Assembly: GCA_043758005.1 (NCBI GenBank)
Contig: JAYVOI010000379.1
Location: forward strand, 1-6,789
DNA length: 6,789 nt
Source of the DNA: JAENVT01 sp043758005
Lineage (GTDB): Bacteria; Actinomycetota; Acidimicrobiia; Acidimicrobiales; Ilumatobacteraceae
Direction of reading: 5' to 3'
Part shown: positions 1 to 5,024 of the stretch, piece by piece
Layout: each line of letters opens with the position of its first letter
How positions within the stretch are numbered: the first letter of the stretch is position 1
Notes under the pieces: generated by a model
Databases searched by the model: none
What the model was told of the DNA's origin: nothing
Seen by the model: only the letters and a program-made list of their open reading frames with translations
Program-made: the position numbers and the translations under genes

Positions 1-1802
1 GCCTGCGCAACCTGGACGTGATCACCGACACCGTCGAGATGATCCACCGCACCCACGACCCATCGTTCGACATCGACGCGGTCGCCCTCGACGACATCGC
101 CACCTTCGAACTGCTGAGCCGGGGCGACACCATGGGCGTGTTCCAGCTCGAGTCCCCGCCGATGCGCACGCTGCTGCGGTCCTTGGCGCCCAACTCCTTC
201 GACGACGTGTCGGCCGTGCTGGCGCTGTACCGGCCCGGCCCGATGAGCGTCAACATGCACTACGACTACGCGGACCGCAAGAACCACCGCAAGCCCGTTG
301 AGTACTTCCACCCCGACGCCGAGGAGGTCCTGGGAGACACGTACGGCCTGATGATCTATCAGGAGAGCGTGATGCGCGTCGCCCAGAAGTTCGCCGGGTA
401 CTCGTTGGCCGAGGCCGACAACCTCCGCAAGGCCATGGGCAAGAAATCCCGCGAGGTCATGGCGGCAGCGCGCGCCGCGTTCGAAGCGGGAGCCGAGAAC
501 AGCGGGTACGGCCAGGCGCTGGGCAAGCAACTGTTCGATGTCATCGAGAAGTTCGCCGACTACGCGTTCAACAAGAGCCACACGTTCGGCTACGGGTTGG
601 TCACCTACCAGACTGCGTTCCTCAAGGCGCACTACCCGGTGGAGTACTTCGCCTGCTTGCTGTCGAGTGTGAAGAGCAATCTCGACAAGGCCGCGGTGTA
701 CCTCTCCGACGCACGCAGTGGCAGCATCAAGGTGCTGACACCTGATGTCAACCGGTCGGTCATGGACTTCGCGACCGTCACGCCCGAGGAAATCGCCGAG
801 GAAGTGACGCTGCCGGCGGGCTCGCCAGGCGCCATCACGTTCGGCCTCTCGGCGATCCGCAACGTCGGTGAGGGACTCGTCGAGTTGCTCCTGGGCGAGC
901 GCGACGCCAACGGGCCGTACGACTCGTTCCACGACTTCGCCGAACGCGTGCCCGAGCCGGTGCTCAACAAGCGCACCGTCGAGTCGCTGATCAAGGCCGG
1001 CGCATTCGATTCGCTCGGGCACCCGCGCCGCGGGTTGCTGATGGTGTTCGAGCAGATCATCGACGGCACCCTGGTGCGCCGGCGAGAGCGCGATCAGGGG
1101 GTGATGAGCCTGTTCGGTGACCTCGGCGGTGAGGGTGTCGAGGGATTCGACGAGCGGGTCGCGATCCCGATCAACGAGTTCGACAAGAGTGACCGGCTGC
1201 GCTTCGAGAAGGAGATGCTCGGCCTCTACGTCTCCGACCACCCGCTGCTCGGAGTCGAGGCGGCGTTGCGGCGCAAGGTCGACTGTGGCATCGCCGAGGC
1301 ACCGGAGCGCGACGACGGCGCGGTGCTGATACTCGGGGGGGTGATCACCAACATGACCCGCAAGTTCACCAAGAAGGGTGACCAGATGGCTGTGTTCGTG
1401 CTCGAGGACCTCGACAGCACGATCGAGGTCACCGTGTTCCCTCGTGCCCTGATGGAGCTCGGCCACAAGCTGGTCGACGATGCCATCGTCACCGTCAAGG
1501 GTCGCGTCGACAAGCGCGACGAAGTACGGGTCGGTTTCATGGCGCTCGACGTCAACATCATCGAGGGTCTCGACACCGGTTCGTCGGCGTCGTTGCGGCT
1601 GAAGGTGCCGTCGACGTCACTCAACGAGCTGAAAATTCACCAGATCCGAAAGATTCTTCGCGAGCACCCCGGAGACTCGCCGGTCTACCTCCACATCGGT
1701 CAGGGAAAGATATTGCGCCTGGCAGACGAGTTCTGCGTCGACCTCGATCGAGCCGTCGGTGAGCTGCGAATGTTGCTCGGTCACGAGGCCGTGATGCTCT
1801 AA
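1..1802 (+). CDS. dnaE: DNA polymerase III subunit alpha, DnaE1 type (3' part of gene)
   Basis: Catalytic subunit of the replicative DNA polymerase. The frame is open from the left edge (first full codon at position 3, reading LRNLDVITD), so the gene begins upstream; 599 codons plus a TAA stop are visible. In E. coli DnaE the matching segment follows the FDFLGLR motif, so all three catalytic aspartates should lie outside the window. Visible family motifs, in order: GVFQLES and LYRPGPM (polymerase core), YGLMIYQESVM, LRKAMGKK, and YAFNKSHTFGYGLVTYQT from position 561. Next come GLSAIRNVGEG and LNKRTVESLIKAGAFDSLG (helix-hairpin-helix region), then a likely sliding-clamp binding site QGVMSLFG near 1096-1119, EMLGLYVSDHPL, and an OB-fold from about 1320 to 1570. 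The clamp motif and full C-terminus favour DnaE1 over the error-prone DnaE2/ImuC. No intein or frameshift is seen; a run of seven G at 1335-1341 is read through in frame. Confidence 0.97.
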   Translation, partial: LRNLDVITDTVEMIHRTHDPSFDIDAVALDDIATFELLSRGDTMGVFQLESPPMRTLLRSLAPNSFDDVSAVLALYRPGPMSVNMHYDYADRKNHRKPVEYFHPDAEEVLGDTYGLMIYQESVMRVAQKFAGYSLAEADNLRKAMGKKSREVMAAARAAFEAGAENSGYGQALGKQLFDVIEKFADYAFNKSHTFGYGLVTYQTAFLKAHYPVEYFACLLSSVKSNLDKAAVYLSDARSGSIKVLTPDVNRSVMDFATVTPEEIAEEVTLPAGSPGAITFGLSAIRNVGEGLVELLLGERDANGPYDSFHDFAERVPEPVLNKRTVESLIKAGAFDSLGHPRRGLLMVFEQIIDGTLVRRRERDQGVMSLFGDLGGEGVEGFDERVAIPINEFDKSDRLRFEKEMLGLYVSDHPLLGVEAALRRKVDCGIAEAPERDDGAVLILGGVITNMTRKFTKKGDQMAVFVLEDLDSTIEVTVFPRALMELGHKLVDDAIVTVKGRVDKRDEVRVGFMALDVNIIEGLDTGSSASLRLKVPSTSLNELKIHQIRKILREHPGDSPVYLHIGQGKILRLADEFCVDLDRAVGELRMLLGHEAVML

Positions 1803-1821
1803 TCGTCGTCCGCCTTTTCGA

Positions 1822-1844
1822 TTTGGCTGTTTTTCTGGCACAAT
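1822..1844 (+). promoter_or_regulatory. Possible extended -10 promoter for the 1881-4798 gene run
   Basis: The 78-bp gap after dnaE contains an AT-rich patch (about 1814-1844) that stands out from the GC-rich surroundings. Within it, CACAAT at 1839-1844 matches four of six bases of the -10 consensus and is preceded by TGG at 1836-1838, the TGn extended -10 feature. TTGGCT at 1823-1828 resembles a -35 box but sits only 10 bp away, which is too close, so recognition would rest on the extended -10. The predicted transcript would start near 1850 and give a leader of about 30 nt before the start at 1881. Base matches are seen; promoter function is inferred. Confidence 0.35.
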
Positions 1845-1865
1845 GGAGGCTTCGCACGACGACAT

Positions 1866-1871
1866 GGGGAG
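1866..1871 (+). promoter_or_regulatory. Ribosome binding site for the GNAT-like gene
   Basis: GGGGAG lies 9 nt before the ATG at 1881. It is the clearest Shine-Dalgarno sequence near this gene and supports that start over the ATG at 1843, which is in another frame. Confidence 0.65.
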
Positions 1872-1880
1872 CTCTACAGC

Positions 1881-2537
1881 ATGCCAATCCAGGTGGAAAC
1901 CAGGGACTGTGCAGCGCTCACCGACGCCGATCTCGACGAAATGGCGTCAATGGGCGGAGCATTCGACATCGGAGTGTTGTCGAAGGCCAAAGAAGATTGG
2001 GTGCTGTGCACGACAGCGCGCATCGACGACAAGCTGCACGGATGTACGTTCTCGACCCTCGAGCGCATCGGCGGCACGCCGTGTGTGCTGGTCGGGTTGA
2101 TGAGCGTGAAGCGCACCAGTCGGCGCGATCAGGTGCTGAAAGGCCTGATGGGCGAGGCGTTCCATCGAGCCTTGATGGCGTTCCCCGACGAAGACGTCGT
2201 CATCGGGTCGCGCTTTGTCACGGTCGACGCCCTCGAGGCGTTCAAGCAGGTCGACGAACTGATTCCTCGGCCCGGTCATCGTGCCGTCGGTGAAGAGCGT
2301 GCGTGGGGGCGGCGCCTGGCCAAGCGGTTCGGTGTCGATTCCAACTACGACGAGCAGTCGTTCGTGGTGAAGTCCAACGGTCAGAGTGGCTTCCTCGACC
2401 ACGAGACGATGAAGCCCGACAAGATCAAGCCAGAGCTCACCGCCCTGTTCACGACCGTCAACGTCCGCAAGGGTGGGTCGCTGGTCGTGCACGGTTGGGT
2501 GATGGCGGAGGAACTGCTGAAACTGGGCGCTCGCTGA
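1881..2537 (+). CDS. Unrecognised protein with a GNAT-acetyltransferase-like layout
   Basis: A 218-residue soluble protein with no signal peptide or membrane segment. I do not recognise it as a named family. Its layout recalls a GNAT acetyltransferase: a strand pair at about 38-58 (WVLCTTARIDDKLHGCTFS), then a central strand PCVLVGLMSVK at 67-77. This is followed by a basic stretch RTSRRDQVLKGLMGEAF at 78-94, placed where GNATs have the acetyl-CoA pyrophosphate loop and helix. After that come a strand VVIGSRF at 106-112, DALEAFKQVDELIPRPG at 116-132, and a variable C-terminus. The canonical Q/R-x-x-G-x-G/A loop is not clear, so enzymatic activity is uncertain. The start is supported by GGGGAG 9 nt upstream. 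It is the first gene of a same-strand run, and its TGA overlaps the proposed CTG start of the nitroreductase. Coding is well supported; the fold assignment is tentative. Confidence 0.8.
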   Translation: MPIQVETRDCAALTDADLDEMASMGGAFDIGVLSKAKEDWVLCTTARIDDKLHGCTFSTLERIGGTPCVLVGLMSVKRTSRRDQVLKGLMGEAFHRALMAFPDEDVVIGSRFVTVDALEAFKQVDELIPRPGHRAVGEERAWGRRLAKRFGVDSNYDEQSFVVKSNGQSGFLDHETMKPDKIKPELTALFTTVNVRKGGSLVVHGWVMAEELLKLGAR

Positions 2538-3160
2538 CCGAGTCACACCGGTCCGGCGAGGTCGCGACCGTCGAGCATGTCGTCCGGCGCCGCCGGATGA
2601 CCCGTGAGTTCAGCACCGATCCTGTCGACCCAGCGGTCGTAGCCGACCTGGTCGACATCGCCCGTCACGCACCATCGGCCGGGTACAGCCAGGGCGTGCA
2701 TTTCATCGTGCTGACCGGCGACGCGGTTGCATCCTTCTGGCAGACCACCGACGCCGAGGCCTGGTTCGCCAAGACCCAGGACGGTGTGCTGCTGGCCCCG
2801 GTGATCATTTTGCCGATCGCCGATCCGGGCGCCTACACCTCGCGCTACTCCGAGGCCGACAAGGCCGGGCACGGACTCGACATCGCCGCCAACTGGCCGG
2901 TGCCGTTCTGGCTGACCGACACGGCGATGGCCATCCAGAACCTGCTGTTGCTGGTCGAAGCCCGGCATCTCGGCGCGCTGTACTTTGGCATCTTCCGCAA
3001 CGTCGAGGTGTTGCTCGCCGATCTCGGCGTGCCGGAGGGGCTGGTGTCGGTCGGTGCGATCGCCCTGGGGCATCGCGCTGCGAGCGACCGCCCCAGCGGG
3101 TCTGCGACGACGCGACCACGCCGATCGGTCATCGAGGTCGTCCACTACAACCAGTGGTAA
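2534..3160 (+). CDS. Nitroreductase-family flavoprotein (probable non-AUG start)
   Basis: Predicted FMN-dependent oxidoreductase of the nitroreductase fold, which uses NAD(P)H to reduce varied substrates; the substrate here is unknown. From the CTG at 2534 it is 208 residues. Family features: first helix VEHVVRRRRMTREF at 13-26 (the arginines occupy the usual FMN-phosphate position), ARHAPSAGYSQG at 43-54, WPVPFWLTDTAMAIQNLLL at 121-139, GALYFGIFRN at 147-156, and a C-terminal VIEVVHYNQW. The only ATG near the N-terminus, at 2597, would remove the first helix and its arginines. No in-frame ATG, GTG or TTG lies between the preceding gene's end and 2597. CTG at 2534 overlaps the upstream TGA as CTGA, which would fit translational coupling. 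The purine-rich GGAGGAA at 2507-2513 is too far away to act as a normal ribosome site. If only standard starts are allowed, the gene is 2597-3160 (187 residues). The family call is strong; the start is uncertain. Confidence 0.88.
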   Translation: MTESHRSGEVATVEHVVRRRRMTREFSTDPVDPAVVADLVDIARHAPSAGYSQGVHFIVLTGDAVASFWQTTDAEAWFAKTQDGVLLAPVIILPIADPGAYTSRYSEADKAGHGLDIAANWPVPFWLTDTAMAIQNLLLLVEARHLGALYFGIFRNVEVLLADLGVPEGLVSVGAIALGHRAASDRPSGSATTRPRRSVIEVVHYNQW

Positions 3161-3174
3161 CTATCGTCACCGCA

Positions 3175-3567
3175 ATGGCATCGCAGGTTCCGTTGGTCGA
3201 CTATCTGGCGCTCGGTGACCGCCCTCATCTCGTCGCCCACGAGTGCCCGACATGCGGGGCGAGGTACTTCGACCGACGCAACGCCTGCGCCAATTGTGGC
3301 GGGACCGAGTTCGGTTCGGCCGACGTGGCGACCGACGGCGAGGTCCGATCGTTCACCATCGTCACGTTCGCCGCTCCGGGAGTGCAGGTTCCGTTCGTGT
3401 CGGCCATCGTCGACTGCGACGGCACCAGCGTGCGGGGCAACCTGATCAACGTCGAGCCGACACCCGAGCACGTCTCGTTGGGCATGAAGGTGCGCCTGGC
3501 GACCTACTCACTGGGCACCGACGACGACGGCACGGAAGCAATCGGGTTCGGCTTCGAACCCGCCTGA
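3175..3567 (+). CDS. Zinc-ribbon / OB-fold (DUF35-type) acyl-CoA-associated protein
   Basis: A 130-residue protein made of an N-terminal rubredoxin-like zinc ribbon and an OB-fold. The zinc ribbon has four cysteines, C24, C27, C38 and C41, in a CX2CX10CX2C pattern (CPTCG ... ACANCGG). The OB-fold runs from about residue 50 to the end: GEVRSFTIVTFAAPG, VPFVSAIVDCDGT, LGMKVRLATYS and a closing IGFGFEP. Proteins of this family partner thiolases, HMG-CoA synthase or Ltp-type aldolases and help hold the CoA substrate. The thiolase gene lies 25 bp downstream, which fits that role. I chose ATG 3175 because the product then begins MASQVPLVDYL, the usual family beginning. An in-frame GTG at 3154 overlaps the nitroreductase stop and would add seven residues. 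Neither start has an obvious Shine-Dalgarno sequence, so coupling to the upstream gene is likely. The pairing is established for the family; the substrate is unknown. Confidence 0.92.
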   Translation: MASQVPLVDYLALGDRPHLVAHECPTCGARYFDRRNACANCGGTEFGSADVATDGEVRSFTIVTFAAPGVQVPFVSAIVDCDGTSVRGNLINVEPTPEHVSLGMKVRLATYSLGTDDDGTEAIGFGFEPA

Positions 3568-3582
3568 CGACACTGAGCGACT

Positions 3583-3586
3583 GGAG
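3583..3586 (+). promoter_or_regulatory. Ribosome binding site for the thiolase gene
   Basis: GGAG lies 6 nt before the ATG at 3593, inside the 25-bp gap after the DUF35 gene, and supports that start. No promoter-like sequence was noticed in this short gap, so the thiolase is probably read from the upstream transcript. Confidence 0.6.
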
Positions 3587-3592
3587 CAGCGA

Positions 3593-4798
3593 ATGAGCGA
3601 CGACGTGTGGATCCTGGGGATCAGGATGACGAAGTTCGGCAAGCATCCCGACAGGGACACCATCGACCTGGCGTCGGAGGCTGCACTCGGTGCGCTCGCC
3701 GATGGCGGGGTGACCATGAAAGACATGGGTGTGCTCGCCGCCGGTTGCCTCATGCAGGCCAACGCCGGGATCGGTCAGCAACTGCAGAAGCAGATCGGCC
3801 AGACGGGCATCCCGGTCTACAACGTGGCCAATGCCTGCGCGACGGGTGCGACAGCGTTGCGCACCGCGATCATGGCCGTGAAGTCGGGCGAGTGCGACAT
3901 GGGCCTGGCAGTCGGGGTCGAGAAGTTGGCGGGTGCCGGCCTGCTCGGCGGCGGCGGGCGCGCCAAGAGCGACGGCAACACCTGGAAGCCCAACGGTCGG
4001 TACGGAGCCGTGGCGACGACCGACGGCCGCATCGGCACCGATGCGATGCCGGGCGTGTTCGCCCAGGTCGGCATGGAGTACGGGCACAAGTACGGCGGCA
4101 CGAGCTTCGAGTTGTTCGCCAAGATCAGCGAGAAGAACCACGCTCATTCCACGCTCAACCCGTTGGCTGCGTACTCGAAGCGGTTCACCCTCGACGAGAT
4201 CATGAACGACATGATGATCGCCTACCCCAACACGCGGCCGATGTGTTCGGCCAACTGCGATGGTGCTGCCGCAGCGGTGGTGGTCAGCGACGCCAAGCTG
4301 AAGACGTTGTCGCTCGAGCAGCAACGACGGGCGATCAAGATCTCGGCATCGGTGCTGACGACCGACCCATGGCAAGAGGCGTGCCAGGTGCTGCCCGATG
4401 TCAACACGCTCACTCGAAATGCCGCCACCGTTGCGTACGAGAAGGCTGGGATCGGCCCGGAGGACCTCGACCTGGTGGAGTTGCACGACTGCTTCGCCAC
4501 AGCCGAACTGGTGCACTACGACAACCTCATGCTGTGCCCACCCGGCGGTGCTGTCGACTTTTTCGAATCCGGCGCACCGTGGCGCGACGGGTCGACGCCC
4601 GTGAACGTTTCCGGCGGCCTGCAGTCCAAAGGACATCCGATTGCGGCGACCGGGATCGCCAACATCTGGGAGGTCTGTCACCATCTGCGCGGCGAGGCCG
4701 GTGATCGCCAGATCCACGGCGCCAAGGTCGGCCTGGCCCACGTGATCGGCCTCGGATCCGCGTGCGGTGTGCACATCCTCGAGAAATCCGCCGCCTGA
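3593..4798 (+). CDS. SCP2-type thiolase (lipid-transfer protein / acetyl-CoA acetyltransferase family)
   Basis: A 401-residue thiolase-superfamily enzyme, complete and of usual length. Such enzymes cleave or form carbon-carbon bonds in acyl-CoA thioesters. Visible active-site elements: the nucleophilic cysteine C82 in NVANACATGATAL; HDCFATAEL with H298; GHP with H348 in GGLQSKGHPIAATG; and a C-terminal LAHVIGLGSACG. In that last motif H383 appears to take the place of the second cysteine of classical thiolases, as in SCP2-type members. Retention of C82, H298 and H348 argues for thiolase chemistry rather than the retro-aldol chemistry of Ltp2-like relatives, which rely on tyrosines. The neighbouring DUF35 gene strongly suggests a heteromeric complex. 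In actinobacteria such pairs act in steroid or other branched acyl-CoA degradation, but nothing here fixes the substrate. A GGAG 6 nt upstream supports the start. The stop is followed by a long intergenic palindrome. The symbol is left blank because ltp paralogues cannot be told apart by eye. Confidence 0.94.
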   Translation: MSDDVWILGIRMTKFGKHPDRDTIDLASEAALGALADGGVTMKDMGVLAAGCLMQANAGIGQQLQKQIGQTGIPVYNVANACATGATALRTAIMAVKSGECDMGLAVGVEKLAGAGLLGGGGRAKSDGNTWKPNGRYGAVATTDGRIGTDAMPGVFAQVGMEYGHKYGGTSFELFAKISEKNHAHSTLNPLAAYSKRFTLDEIMNDMMIAYPNTRPMCSANCDGAAAAVVVSDAKLKTLSLEQQRRAIKISASVLTTDPWQEACQVLPDVNTLTRNAATVAYEKAGIGPEDLDLVELHDCFATAELVHYDNLMLCPPGGAVDFFESGAPWRDGSTPVNVSGGLQSKGHPIAATGIANIWEVCHHLRGEAGDRQIHGAKVGLAHVIGLGSACGVHILEKSAA

Positions 4799-4854
4799 CC
4801 CGCCCCGCCCGGCCACCCGCCTGAGGCCGCGTCCCGCGCGCCCGACCCCCTCCC
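4799..4854. other. GC- and C-rich non-coding spacer after the thiolase gene
   Basis: Between the thiolase stop and the palindromic element is a very GC-rich stretch, ending in a pyrimidine-rich CCCGACCCCCTCCC at 4841-4854. I see no gene, ribosome site or clear hairpin in it. C-rich RNA can load the Rho factor, but the sequence does not show this specifically. The spacer on the other side of the element, 4986-5024, likewise shows nothing recognisable. Confidence 0.5.
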
Positions 4855-4985
4855 GAATCGTCCGTGACGAAACTCGGCTGCGCCCATTTCGATCTGGGCG
4901 CCACGCTCTCCCACGATCTGCGCCGGTGAGCGCAGTGTGGCGCCCAGATCCGAGAGAGCTCGGCGCGTATCGTCACTGACGATTC
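4855..4985. repeat. 131-bp imperfect palindromic element between convergent genes
   Basis: The outer arms 4855-4873 and 4967-4985 match as an inverted repeat at 17 of 19 positions (both read GAATCGTC-x-GTGACGA-x-AC from their outer ends). The inner arms 4891-4907 and 4934-4950 match at 16 of 17 positions (GATCTGGGCGCCAC-x-CT). About 17 bp between outer and inner arms on each side do not match. Smaller hairpins are nested in it: TCGTC/GACGA at 4858-4870, GCGCCCA/TGGGCGC at 4880-4901, CTGCGC/GCGCAG at 4918-4935, CCGAG/CTCGG at 4950-4963, and ATCGTC/GACGAT at 4969-4983. Because the outer arms are themselves short palindromes, they also match in direct orientation, but less well (14 of 19). There is no coding potential and no visible target-site duplication. 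It may be a REP- or MITE-like element, a two-way terminator, or both. The repeats are seen; the function is inferred. Confidence 0.75.
4891..4950. terminator. Long hairpin, possible bidirectional terminator without a T tract
   Basis: This is the core of the palindromic element: a 17-bp stem with a 26-nt loop. In plus-strand RNA the single mismatch (4905 with 4936) would be a G-U wobble pair. It lies 92 bp after the thiolase stop and 74 bp from the end of the convergent DUF255 gene, a sensible place to stop transcription from both sides. No run of T follows it on either strand, so it is not a canonical intrinsic terminator; terminators with poor U tracts are reported in actinobacteria. The function is inferred from position and structure. 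Confidence 0.4.
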
Positions 4986-5024
4986 ACAAGGACCCGAGAA
5001 TTCGGACGGTCGGCCCGGCGGAGA

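Noticed and set aside
1335..1341. Run of seven G in dnaE as a possible frameshift or slippage site.
   Set aside because: The reading frame continues through it into a normal OB-fold (ILGGVITN), so there is no sign of a frameshift. The gene needs no alternative product.
1836..1850. TGGCAC-N7-GGC resembling a sigma-54 -24/-12 promoter, with GG and GC at the right spacing.
   Set aside because: The -12 half is poor (AGGC rather than TTGC), and actinobacteria generally lack sigma-54. The same bases are better read as an extended -10.
1805..1863. GTCGTC at 1805-1810 and GACGAC at 1858-1863 as a terminator stem after dnaE.
   Set aside because: The arms are only 6 bp of a simple repeat with a loop of about 47 nt and no T tract, so this is likely chance.
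2303..3160. ATG at 2303 as the start of the nitroreductase.
   Set aside because: It would overlap the upstream gene by more than 230 bp, and the added residues are an out-of-frame shadow of that gene with no family similarity.
3446..4816. A 456-codon open frame on the minus strand opposite the thiolase and the end of the DUF35 gene.
   Set aside because: The plus-strand frames show clear thiolase and DUF35 motifs. The antisense frame has no recognisable domain, and long antisense frames are expected in GC-rich coding DNA.
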